This document shows, in pieces, positions 43,205 to 55,451 of a stretch of DNA of 64,000 bases; within the stretch, counting starts at the first letter, position 1; every line of letters starts with the position of its first letter. Below the pieces are notes generated by a model. That model did no database searches. It was not told the origin of the DNA and saw only the letters and a program-made list of their open reading frames with translations. Origin of the DNA: Gymnothorax reevesii (lineage: Eukaryota; Chordata; Actinopteri; Anguilliformes; Muraenidae); the NCBI GenBank assembly GCA_029721435.1, contig CM056573.1, forward strand, positions 153,161,947 through 153,225,946, written 5' to 3'. Made by a program: the position numbers and the translations under genes.

Positions 43205-44354
43205 AAGGTCTACAGGAATAAGATCTTAACAATAGCTCATAGTTTACCTTTAGGAGGTCATCTTGGTGTTAACAAGACTGTCGATAAGATCATGAAACAC
43301 TTCTTCTGGCCTGGGCTTCGGAAACCTGTCACACTTGTCAGGTAGTTGGAAAACACCAGTTAGACCCACCTGTAGCTCCATTGCAGCCTATCCCAGCATT
43401 TGGGGAGCCCTTCTCTAAGGTCATTGTTGGTTGTGTTAGTCCATTACCCAAGACTAGATCTGGAAATCAGTATTTGTTGACAATCATGTGTGCATCTACT
43501 AGATTCCCTGAAGCCATACCTCTATGGCTCAAGGTAACTGCAATATCGAAGGCTTTGATAAAGTTCTTCAGAATGTTTGGCCTTCCAAGAGAAATTCAGT
43601 CACACTAAGGTAGCAATTTCACTTCCGGATTGTTTCAGCAGGTTGTGTATGAACTAGGTGCAAAGCAGACTCTTTCCAGTGTCTATCATCCTGAGAGTCA
43701 GGGTGCCTTCGAGCTGTTTCATTCCACTCAAGACAATGATGAGGGAGCTGCCGGATAGCTCACTCGGTTAAGGCACTGCGCTGCAGTGCAGAAGTGACTA
43801 TCACGTTGCGGGTTCGAGCCCCGGTCGTACCCACCGGCAGGGGTCGGTAGCTTTTTCAGAGTAGCGCACAATTAGTCATCGCGCTACAGGGTTTCAAATT
43901 GGGAAGGGACTGCTGGATTTGGAATACAAAATCAGTTTTGTTCATTGCTCCAGTGCCTCCTGTTGGCCAGACGGGCGCACGTCAGGAAGACTCTGGGTTT
44001 GTTCATGTCCGGGTATCCTCCGCCCTGTTCTGAACTTGCGAAGATTCAACCAATGTGTGGATAAGAATCTGTGGTTGACAAGCACGTGCTTTGGAGGAGA
44101 GCCGTGATCTGTCCTCACTATCCTGTGTTGGCAGCAAGCGGTCGCATACGAGCAAGCTTTGTACATAGTTCATCAATTAGGCATTCCAGATTCAGGTGGG
44201 ATTGGAGATGCCAAATTTAAAAAAAAAAAGAAAGACAATGATGAGGACTTATTGTTATGACCACGAGAAAGACTGAGATGAAGGTGTTCATTTGATGCTG
44301 TTTGCAGCAAGAGAAGTAGTGCCGAAGTCTACTGGATTTAGTCTGTTTTAGCTA
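43205..44354 (+). pseudogene. Gmr1 integrase, broken
   Basis: H2C2 region (HSLPLGGHLGVNKTVDKIMK at about 43240-43300), then QPIPAFGEPFSKVIVGCV and FGLPREIQSH followed by a stop. Both aspartates of the D-D-E triad are lost (G and H). The segment is split by the SINE at 43745-44231 and resumes with DNDEDLLL at 44236. Confidence 0.88.
43745..44231 (+). mobile_element. tRNA-derived SINE, 487 bp
   Basis: The exact 15-bp duplication AAGACAATGATGAGG flanks it (43730-43744, 44232-44246). The head is tRNA-like, with an A box (TAGCTCACTCGG, 43756-43767) and a B box (GGTTCGAGCCC, 43811-43821), followed by a long unique body and an A-rich tail (44219-44231). RNA polymerase III would transcribe it; mobilisation would need a LINE partner whose 3' end it shares. 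It is inserted in the Gmr1 integrase, so it is younger than that copy. Confidence 0.95.
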
Positions 44355-46082
44355 GTGTTTGGCCATGAAGTGAGAGGACCTTTCCTATTGTTGAGTGAAC
44401 AATGGCAAGAGAAAGAATCGCATATCAGTCTGTTGGACTATATTAGCAAGTTCAAGGAAAGATTGCGTGCAGCTTATGACCTAGCAAAAGAGAACTTGAA
44501 ATCAAGTCAGGGAAAAATGAAAACTTGGTATGATCATAAGGCTAGAAGCCGTGAGTTTAAACCAGGAAATAAAGTCCTTGTGTTTTTTCCCTTGCAGTTC
44601 AATCAATTGCAGGCTAGATTTCAGGGTCCTTATGAAATTCTGACAAAACTCAATGATCTCAATTACATTGTGAAGACTCCAGATTGGAGAAAGCTAAAAC
44701 AGTTGTGTCACATTAACAAGCTGAAGCTTTATCATGATAGCAATGCTAGGGTTGCAGCTGTCACTTTAGATCCTCCTTTGGCCGAGGCTTGCGTAGATGA
44801 GGGGGAGTTTCAAGATGATGAAGCTAGAATTAAAGCTGAAGTTCTTTCATGTAAATTGTCAAATTTTAAAGTGTTGCAAAATCTTGACGTAAAACTCCAG
44901 CACTTAGAGCCCTCACAGAAAGATCAGTTTGAGAGGTTGATCAATAAATATAAAGATTTATTTCCTGATGTTCCAAAGAGAGTTTCTATAGCTTCTCATG
45001 ATGTAGAGGTTGGTGATGCCAAACCAATAAAACAGCGTCCGTACCAGATGAATCCTGAAAAGAGAAAAATTGCTGAGAAAGAGGTTGAGTACATGTTAGA
45101 ACATGATATTATCACACCCTCTAACTCAGATTGGAGTTCACCCAGTGTGCTAGTTCCAAAACCTGATGGAAGTACTAGATTCTGTACAGATTATCGCAAA
45201 GTCAATGCTGTAACTAGAACTGATGTGTTTCCAATACCTAGGATTGATGATTGTATCGATAGAGTAGGGCAAGCAAAGCTTCTGACCAAGATCGATTTAT
45301 TGAAGGGTTATTGGTGTGTGCCTTTAACTGAGAGGGCCAAGAGCATCTCTGCTTTTGCCACACCATCTGGGTTATACCAGTATGAAGTCCTACCCTTTGG
45401 CATGAAAAATGCCCCAGCCACATTTCAAAGGATGATACAGTCTACAATCGCCGGATTACCACACACGGGTGCGTACATCAACAACCTGATCACATGGAGT
45501 AACTCCTGGGAAGAACATCTGAAAGATGTAGAGACGTTGTCCCAGCGCTTGACCCAGGCTAACCTGACTGTTAACCTGAACAAGAGTGACTTTGGTTGTG
45601 CTACTGTCACATATCTTGGCTACATCATAGGTCAGGGTAAGGTTGCACCCATAAATGCTAAAGTCCAACCCATCATGGATTTTCCAGTTCCTGACAACAA
45701 AAAAGCTTTGCGCCGCTTCTTTGGAATGATTAGGTACTACCACAAGTTCTGCAAGAACTTTGAGATTGCTCTCAGTCTCACCAACTAACTGAAGAAAGGT
45801 GTAAAGTTCACTTGGGATGGAGCATGCCAAAGAGCCTTCGATCACCTGAAGTCTCTGCTGTGTCACTTTGCCGTGCTGAAATCTCCTGCCTTCAACAAAC
45901 CATTCTCCATCGCGGTTGATGATACCGACCAAGCTCATGGATCTGTGCTCCTACAGAGAAGTGACTCTGACGACATTGAGCATCCAGTGGCATACTTCTC
46001 CAGGACGTTCAATCGCCACCAAAAAAACTACCCCACAATTAAGAAGGAGCTGTTGGCTCTGGTTCTATCCTTACAACACTTT
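44355..46082 (+). pseudogene. Gmr1 integrase tail, reverse transcriptase and partial RNase H
   Basis: 477 open codons (44355-45788): GPYEILTKL tail, VPKPDGSTRFCTDYRKVN and the palm box AYINNLITWSN, where the intact copy has AYIDDLITWSD. Both catalytic aspartates are now asparagine, so the enzyme is dead although the frame is open. After a stop at 45786-45788, RNase H continues (IAVDDTDQAHGSVLL) to LSLQHFG, where unrelated DNA starts. Confidence 0.93.
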
Positions 46083-46491
46083 GGGCTCTTATTTCGTAGA
46101 CCAGACACAGGCGTGGCGAATGAGGGGTGCGCCGTGCCAACGGGGTGTGTCCAGGCGTATGTTGCAATTTCGTGCCCGGCGTAGCCTGGCGCAAGAACTC
46201 CTCTGTCCCGCCTTGGTCCCTCCTTCCAGCACAAGTTGGAAAAGAAGGCGATACAGCCGAGTCAAATCTTGCTCATTGGCAAGAGAAACAATGGATGGCG
46301 TGTTCCTATTACTACAAACTGTTGCTGCTTAAAATTTTGGGATTAACATGCATGGACAACAATGCAAGATACGTTACACATTTATTTTCAATATGTGATC
46401 TTAACTCAGTACGAGATCATAGCAATCAGGCTGTATTCCTTTCCCCCACTAAAGACAATAAAACCTAAGTGACAATAATAGTAGCCTAGTA
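46083..46491. other. Intron sequence after the Gmr1 breakpoint
   Basis: GC-rich at first (GTAGACCAGACACAGGCGTG...), resembling DNA beside the Gmr1 fragment at 47.97 kb (CGTCTACCAAAGGCGAAC, inverted). No coding sign. Confidence 0.4.
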
Positions 46492-46494
46492 TTA

Positions 46495-47478
46495 AGCCGC
46501 TTGCACACTGGACGCGAAAGGAATTTTTCGCTTAACAGATTGCGTTGAATGCAGTGTCTTGTGTCCGAAAGTCTGACAGGGTTTTAATATATCTCCGTGT
46601 CCGACAGTCTATTATTGCTTTTAATTTCTTCAAATCTACCGACTGTTTTAGATATTAAACGTGAATGTTTTGATAAGAGGGCTCAGTTCTTCAAGATGAG
46701 TACCGAGAATTTCAATCAATGTTTCTGTTTAAGCTCTGCTCAATAAAGTAAGTCGACACTGCCGGGAGACAATGTACAATGTCTCCGTGTCTGACAGCCA
46801 AAAAAAAGAAAAAAAGAGGACGATTAGAATAGATTGATAACGAAATAAAGAATAAAAATAAACATTTTAACAACAGAACATCCAATGAACACTGCGATTT
46901 ATTTATTTGCGGGTCATCTTTTTGGAAGTTCCGTGTGTTGGTGATATATTTTATTCTTTATGTCGTCATAAATGTGTTCTCGTATCAATACTTTTACTTT
47001 TTGCTGGCTGCTGGACATGGAGTATTTTGCATTTGGCGTCGGACAGTCTTGATCGTGCATACGATAATTTATTCACACTGTCAATGGTTATGGAATTGAT
47101 TTGCTCACTGACTACAAGTACTATTTTATCTCTGGTGTGGAAATGAAGCATGAATCTGTTCGATCTATCTGACTAATTTTCAAAAGAAAGACCGAATAAC
47201 GACTGCTGTCTATCTTCAACGGAAGAAAATAGACGAAGAGGCTAAAAAGACTAAGAAAAGTCGATAGCTATCAATTCACATTCCGTGAAGGTCGAACACA
47301 AACATGGCCAAGTTTGCACGTCTAATAATTCCTGGAATACTCGGAAAAATTAGAACTTTTATGACTTGCGGACACGGAGCTATATTAATACCCTGTCCGA
47401 CTATCGCGTCTTTGCATTGACTTTGTCTGTAATCAGTCATGGGAAAGAATTTGTTTCGTGTCCAGTGTGCAAGCGGCT
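46495..47478. mobile_element. 984-bp Harbinger-like nonautonomous element
   Basis: TTA on both sides (46492-46494, 47479-47481). Ends AGCCGCTTGCACACTGGACG and its inverted copy (CGTGTCCAGTGTGCAAGCGG region). Inverted similarity extends about 130 bases inward (GTGTCCGACAGTC / GGACACGGAG). A 3-bp TTA duplication suits PIF/Harbinger. No transposase seen. Same end family as the short MITEs at 7.2, 14.1, 54.5, 57.7 and 59.0 kb. Confidence 0.72.
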
Positions 47479-47481
47479 TTA

Positions 47482-47966
47482 CTGAGTACAGACCGCAAGC
47501 ATGCTACATATATGTATATATATATATGTGCGTGTGTTAGTGGTTGGCTGAGAAAGATGTGAAGTCCTTAGCTGCGTTGATTAATCCAGGTCAAGTTTCC
47601 ATCAGGCGTGCCAACTGCCTTTAATCAGACATCAGGACAATCGATGTAGATACTGTAATTTATGGCCTTATTCTGATAGTTACATTAAATAGTGCTTCCT
47701 GTAATTATTTATTACATTGAAATGTGCCTGACATTCTGGAAACCTGCCTGTGAGACTTCGGTGACGTGTGCGCACTGCGCGCGGTAAATTAGCACTGCAC
47801 AGAAATTAAACCAGGTTGGAGCTGGCGAGTTTCCTGCGCAACTCCAGCGGAGACTTTTTCTACGAAATTGTCACTGCGTCTTGATGAATATGTGACACTT
47901 CCCCCTACTACGCCGCCACACCCATCTCGGCGCACGTTCGTCTACCAAAGGCGAACCAAGTCAAAC
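47482..47966. other. Intron sequence with TA microsatellite
   Basis: A TATATGTATATATATATATG tract at 47510-47529. GC-rich DNA follows near 47760-47960 without coding sign. Confidence 0.5.
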
Positions 47967-48317
47967 TCCTACTAAGTCAAACTCCTGTAAAATCAAACTC
48001 CAATTCAACAATCTCCGATTCTTGTTTTTCATCTTACTCAAAAACATTAACGGATTGTGGTCAGTGTACACAATCATTGGCTTTTGCCTTGTACAAACAT
48101 AAACATCAAAGTGTTGTAAAGATAGGACCAGAGCCAACAGCTCCCTCTCTTTTGTGGTATAGTTCCTTTGGTGGCGATTGAACTTCCTGGAGAAGTATGC
48201 CACGGGACGCTCAATGTCATCAGAGTCACTTCTCTGTAGGAGCACAGATCCACAAGCTTGGTCGCTTGCATCGACCGCGATGGAGAATGGTTTGTTGAAG
48301 TCAGGAGATTTGAGCAA
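47967..48317 (-). pseudogene. Gmr1 RNase H fragment
   Basis: Minus-strand frame LKSPDFNKPFSIAVDASDQA ... QKPMIVYTDHNPLMFLSKMK ... LILQEFDL, nearly identical to the RNase H end of the intact copy. Both ends are abrupt, with no LTR. It is the fourth Gmr1 piece in the window and overlaps the RNase H segment lost from the decayed copy. Confidence 0.93.
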
Positions 48318-49170
48318 AAAATAAATTTTTTGCAAAAGAATTTGAGCATAAGAAAATATTTACAAATTTATGAGTGTGAAGTTTCTTTTTTGACTCTTTT
48401 GTACCCGTTCTCTGGTTAATAAATTACATAAGCACGTGGAGGCTGAGACCTCACGGCACAAGCATAATCCAAGGCTATTATAAGATAGTGTTGTACTTTT
48501 TAAATCTATGATGTTTACAAACATCAAGAAGTCACAAGCAAAGCGACATATGTTTAAACGAGGTAAATTCATTCATCAAAATTATTTATTAATCAAATAA
48601 ACATATTATTTTTTCACCCCCCAAAAAAACATGTTCAAAGCACCACAACTATAATCCAATATCAGGCGGAGTTGTCACATGATATTACAAGAGCAACGCA
48701 GACCGCGTTGCATATGCCCCCGCCTGTAAGTTGATGAAGGCCATATTGAGATGGCTGCTGTGGCGGCCATATTAGATATCGCACGACGCTGGTTTTCGAA
48801 AAGAGTCTTCCTCTAGCCACTCCCAATACGCCATAAAGAAATGGCATCAATCCGACAAGGGATTCTATAGTTATCCCGAGGAAATGGAAAGTTAACGGAC
48901 GAGGGACGGACGGACGACGGACGGACATGGTGTCGACATAATGCCTCTTTTCCTCTTTGGAGGGTGGGGGCATAAAAAGCATGCTGTCAACTCAACTAGC
49001 GTAGAGTGGGCAACCATAATGAAGCAGTTCATTTCAATTTGTAGATTCAAGCTGCTCTTCATACTTAGGCCACCAGATGCCACTAAAGAGGAGTGTGTTG
49101 AAAAGCTTCGAATAATGAACCCTTTTTCGATACAAGCATCAATGTTTCAGAAAGCTTCATTTGGCCATCA
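48318..49170. other. Intron sequence; repeat with GGACGGAC array
   Basis: At 48888-48930 a GGACGGAC-rich stretch is followed by CATAATGCCTCTTTTCCTCT and a GGTGGGGGCATAA end. The upstream half contains GGCCATATTGAGATGGCTGC and GGCGGCCATATTAGAT. The layout resembles the end of the 36.7-37.7 kb array (GGACGGATGGAC). No gene. Confidence 0.45.
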
Positions 49171-49365
49171 CTAGTTTGGAGTCCTTCCCATCTTTTTCAC
49201 GACCAGAGGAGCCAGCTGGTAGATCAAACTCTTACCGAAACCAGTCGGGAAAAGAGCAAAAACCTTGTTTCCCGTCAGAAAAGCTTTCAGTGATGTTATT
49301 TGCTCCTCTTTGAATGAATAAATTTAGTCTATTTCTGATAAAACTGCTGATATTGACCCATCCAC
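49171..49365 (-). pseudogene. RecQ-type helicase N-terminal fragment
   Basis: Minus-strand frame of 47 codons plus stop (49314-49171): FKEEQITSLKAFLTGNKVFA then LFPTGFGKSLIYQLAPLVVK. This is the Q-motif plus Walker A box (PTGFGKS) of the RecQ/SF2 family. The same frame continues upstream to about 49365 (GSISAVLSEI) with one stop. Only the ATP-binding start of a helicase is present. Transposon-borne or retrocopied RecQ-like genes are frequent in fish and invertebrate genomes, so it is more likely repeat-derived than a relic of a cellular recq gene. Confidence 0.72.
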
Positions 49366-50418
49366 ACGAAATGCTTTACATGCGCCATTGTATTGGTGGT
49401 GTCTAGATGCAAGGTCTGCAACAGCGCAAGGTAACTATAATCTCGCCGGAAGAGCGAGAAGACTAGTCCAGCAGCTGAGCTGAAGCAGAAAAGACAGTTC
49501 GCAATGATCTACCAAAAGGTAAGACGTTAAAAGAATTACACTGAATATTGTCAACACATCTGAATTAAATAACACGTTTTACTAGATTATTCCCTGCACG
49601 ATTCTAAATTGGGCTACGATACTAGCTAGGTACAGTTACCGCTAACCATAAGCAGCAACATTCTTGTAAACTCTCAGTGCCATTTCATCCAAAGACGCGA
49701 AATTAGAGGAAAAAAATACTTCTGAAACGCAATTTTTTTGCGCAGTGGGATGGGGGGAGTGAAATGTTGGAGAAGAAACGTAGATATAACATCAGACTCG
49801 TTATAGCAGTGGATGTGGTGAAGTGAGATTTTCTTTGAGAACAAGGTAGCAAACGTTAGCTGGTATAATAAAGTTAACGTTACAGAATAATAAAGAAGAG
49901 AGCCATTGTTTGCTGTGATACATAGCTGTTAATATTGATTGTGGGAGCTTTATTTCTTTTTTTAACTTCTATTCAGTAAACTAAGACATGATCTCTTGTT
50001 TGAGTGTTTTAGGATTTGTGATTCTTTTGACATTACCTGTCAATATTATGTTGCTGCTCAGCTAATTTTGGATTGATGATTAAGGGAGAGGGAGGCTGGA
50101 GGACCAAATAGAAGATTGAAAACGGAGTGTGTTGGCCAAATAGCCTTCTATGCTTAATTTTTCCAAAATGTTTGGCCTAAGTGGGAAATCAAACTGAATA
50201 CTAAAAATATTGAGCTGTACTGTATTTCTGGTCTAAAAAATAGCAAAGAACATGATCCAAATTTGTTAATTCCTGTCACATCTGTAACTGATCCCACTCG
50301 CTATTCTTTCTTTAAACAACAGCAGCAAAAGCTGCTGATCACAACTACTTGAGTTCCATAACCTAAGTAGGGAAACAAAGACCACATCTCATCTCTCAGC
50401 ACAATATCCCATCCAAGC
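49366..50418. other. Intron sequence without recognised gene
   Basis: TGGTGTCTAGATGCAAGGTC (49400-49419) recurs inverted at 55046-55064, marking a shared repeat. The rest is unclassified. Confidence 0.45.
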
Positions 50419-50512
50419 CTATATATATATATATATATACTGTATATATATAAACATATATATATATATAAATATATGTCTGTCACCCTTTCTCCTGGCT
50501 CCCCCCCCCCCC
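50419..50512. repeat. (TA)n microsatellite and C-run
   Basis: TA-rich tract at 50419-50478 and a run of 13 C at about 50500-50512. Confidence 0.92.
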
Positions 50513-51012
50513 CCTCGCCCCCACCACCCATCTTTCAGCAGAAGAGCTGCAGGCAATTCAATTAAAGCCTTGCTGCAATGAGACAGATGACACTCACTCT
50601 ATACCCTGAGTCTTAACTCCCTAAGCTGTGCAAGCCTTTCCCTGCTTTTTACTTTTAATAAACTGGACAATAAGCTTCCACATCATGTGGTCTTTGGTTG
50701 TGAAAAAGTGCAAGTGCAGCGTTTGAATTTAATCACGTCACAATTTTATTGTTGTAATTTTTAATGTTTGTTCGATTTCACCTGCTGAATTGAGCCAACA
50801 ATTTTTTTCCCTCTTCCTTTCGTCACTGGAGAAACCGAATATTTGTACTCAACCTCCCAGCGATTGGAGCATCCCCACGCAGCACAGCAAACCATGGCTG
50901 AGATTATATACAAGAACAACATGGAGGAGAGGGCACAGACAAACTGCTTCACATGCTATTCATGTTTCTGAGTTTATTCAAGGTTGATTTCTCATGAAGT
51001 ATTTTCAGCACA
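50513..51012. other. Intron sequence without recognised feature
   Basis: No coding or repeat structure identified. Confidence 0.5.
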
Positions 51013-51014
51013 TA

Positions 51015-52839
<1,825 letters not shown>

Positions 52840-52841
52840 TA

Positions 52842-54534
52842 AGTGCAAAATCTAAAATATAGACATAAATTGTATGTGTAACGAGATAAGTTTGTGTTTT
52901 AATGTGTCTTGTTCTGTCTGGATGTACAGTGTTTCCTGAGCCCTTCCTAAAAATATTACTGTACATGCAAGCCTAGATAAATTTATACCTTCTGCATGCG
53001 AAAAGTCAATGAAAAAATTGTTTTGAACTAATCACTAAACACCAATGCATAAGTGCTGATGTTCATAAAAATGATGAAAAAATAAATTGTAATCGTTTCC
53101 AGTGGATTTTCTAAGATGCAGATTGATTGAACATTATGCTGGTTTTAATAATGCAGGGACTAATTGTGCTGTCAGTGAATACTCTATTAATTGTCACCTG
53201 TCAGTCCTCCGTCCTTTCTGAAAGTCACAAAGTTTGCATAAATCATTATTGAATTGATTACGTAGATCTCCATCTTCATGGGATTATTAAAACCCCAAAC
53301 AAATAAAGAAATGGTGGAAAATTAAACTGAAACGTTCCTTCCCCTCCCTCTGCATAATAAACATTAGGATGGGATTAAACAAGCATTGTAGTCAAAAGCA
53401 AAAACAAACCAAGAATTCAAAGCAATCGACAACAGGAACACGCTCTTTAAAATGACTAAAACTCGTTTTAGTTGTTTTAATTATTTTAATAACTTGAAGG
53501 CACGAAAACCATGACGCTATTTATTGACTAGTAATTACCAAGAATTGCAGGTATGTCTCCAGCCGATTTGACATTCGCATTTAAATTGCTAGCCGGTGTT
53601 CTGTCAAATTTTGCTCCCTTGTCAAAAAATGGTACCTTAATGCAAAGCGATTGTAAAGTCTTTGTTTTAACCTTGATATTGCAATATGAATCAGTTTACA
53701 GTAGTAACATTTATTTAATAGCTTGTTATAACATAAGCAGATTTTATAACGAGTTGGATAAGTTTGTTCAAAGATATATGCCCATATACGCCATCATCAT
53801 CTAATTTCTGCCTTTTCAGAAAACCCCAGCGTGTACATGCAAATATGTGTACGCTTACAGGTCGAAATGCGCACTGAAAATAAATCTATTTTTATGATTT
53901 TTGAAGATTCTTAAGATATGAGTGAGGAAACAGCCCGTGATTTTAGGTTTGCGCAAGCGCAGAACCGCGAGGTATCATATTTTGATAGGTAGCAAAATTT
54001 GTCAGTACACCGGCAACTTCCCGCAACCATTCGCAGTCCCCATGAACCATGTGACAATCGCGGAAACGAGATTTTACGAGATTTCAGTCAACTGTTGGAG
54101 ACGTGGGCCATTTCGCAATAACAAGAATGCGAAGAACGAACTTGCATTCTTGGGAGGAATGTTCTCTCTAGCGGTTCTAGGAAGAGTGCACTTCCAAGGC
54201 TACGAGCACTCATAACGCTGTCGACGGTTTGAGACGATGCGTTGTCGTGGGTACTACACAATACGCCAGCCAGTGAGCTGCGACTTCCTCCGCATTCATT
54301 CATTTTTTCCCCCAGTAATGTTATCAGTGGGGGAAGAGGGGTCTGTGAGCGTGAGCTAGTTAAGGTGCTTAGCTTAGCTACGTTCCGCCAGCTGTTGCGG
54401 AGTTTCTCTACGACAAAAGAACTGGAGCATATTTGACATAAAACATTGTAAAGCAGCCAATATTCCAAAAGTACTCAGATAATAGTTCCTCGCCTGAAAA
54501 TTAGCAGAATAGTATTTAGCGAAGACGTAGCAAA
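52842..54534. other. Intron sequence without recognised gene
   Basis: Long AT-rich stretch. GC-richer DNA at 53930-54420 contains open frames on both strands, but none shows a protein family signature or exon borders I can support. Confidence 0.45.
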
Positions 54535-54656
54535 CGAATATCGACAGATTACATTCAAAGTCAATGCAAAGACGCCAATTCGCATCTTTGCATTGACTTT
54601 GAATGTAAATCTGTCGTGCGAAAAATTTGTTTCGCATCCGGTGTGAAAGCAGCTTT
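54535..54656. repeat. MITE of the 'GGACGCGAAAC' family
   Basis: Inverted halves meet at ACGCCAATTCGCATC: CGACAGATTACATTCAAAGT and CTTTGAATGTAAATCTGTCG, then CGAAAAATTTGTTTCGCATC and CGGTGTGAAAGC. Confidence 0.78.
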
Positions 54657-55090
54657 ACCGATCCTGGTGTGCATTTCCCGAAATCACAGATGCTAAGTTA
54701 CATAGTTAGACCCATTGACTGTAAATAGACAAACTATGTAAGTCGCTAATTTAGTTAGCAACTACGCTTTTGGGAAACGTAACCCTGCCCTTCTCACTCA
54801 GGAGCGTCTCGCTCCCGCTTAGATGCCGAAAAGAATTCTGGGATAGGCATGCTGTCAAGTTCACACAAGTTACCATCCCAAGCATCCTCGGATAAATGAG
54901 CGCATCAAGAACACTTCCGGGACTGGTTACCGTTCTCGTCAAGATGCAAACTTTGAATTGAGACAGTACATGGTCTCAGAGGGATGACGTTTCTCAAGTT
55001 CACAAGAATAGAAGTACAGAGAAGAACGCATATTGAGAAACGGTCTTTGCATCTAGACACCACCCATTAGCTGTGTTCAAAATCGTCCAC
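54657..55090. other. Intron sequence; repeat shared with 49.4 kb
   Basis: TTTGCATCTAGACACCACC at 55047-55065 is the inverted counterpart of the stretch next to the RecQ-like fragment. No gene recognised. Confidence 0.4.
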
Positions 55091-55203
55091 TCATTCCCTA
55101 TTCCCTACATCGAGTATATGATATAGTGCACTACATAGGGAATGACCTAAGGAGATTTCGGCCACTACACCGGAATTTTCTGAACATAATTGCGTCAGCA
55201 AAT

Positions 55204-55430
55204 GCGCTGGATATTCTTGTGATAAATGCGGACGTGCCGAGCATCATGGGGACCAGAATTTCACAACAGCGACGCATTAACGGTACGGGAAAAAATATTG
55301 CGTCTGGTTTGTTTACATGATGCGCTGGATATTCTTGTGATAAAAGCGGACGTGCCGAGGATCATGTAAACAAACCGGACGCGAAATTTTTTCCGTACTG
55401 TTAATGCGTCGCTATTCTGAAATTCTGGTC
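55204..55430. repeat. Foldback element with direct duplication
   Basis: 55251-55320 (GACCAGAATTTCACAACAGC ... TTTACATGA) pairs with 55361-55430 (ATCATGTAAACAAACCGGAC ... AATTCTGGTC). A 45-bp direct repeat (GCGCTGGATATTCTTGTGAT...) stands before each inner edge, at 55204 and 55322. Confidence 0.85.
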
Positions 55431-55451
55431 CCCCCACGTTTCGTCCCTTAA

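Larger units (their letters stand above)
38573..46082 (+). mobile_element. Decayed Gmr1-like copy, with two later insertions, 3' end lost
   Basis: Same order of parts as the intact copy at 15071-21139, but on the plus strand: 5' LTR (38573-39010), primer site, broken gag, protease region, integrase, reverse transcriptase and part of RNase H. It ends abruptly at about 46082 after LSLQHFG, with no 3' LTR. Interrupted by a 1.8-kb LTR-like element (41403-43204) and a SINE (43745-44231). Catalytic residues have been lost: protease RDTGAS is RDIVAS, integrase IVDCVG is IVGCVS, and RT YIDD is YINN. Dead. Confidence 0.94.

Noticed and set aside
43745..43835. Possible functional tRNA gene
   Set aside because: A and B boxes are present, but the unit continues into a 400-bp body with A-rich tail and a 15-bp target duplication, so it is a SINE head.
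53922..54468. Overlapping open frames on both strands around 54 kb
   Set aside because: GC-richer DNA with short frames in both directions, no domain, no exon borders. Left as unclassified.
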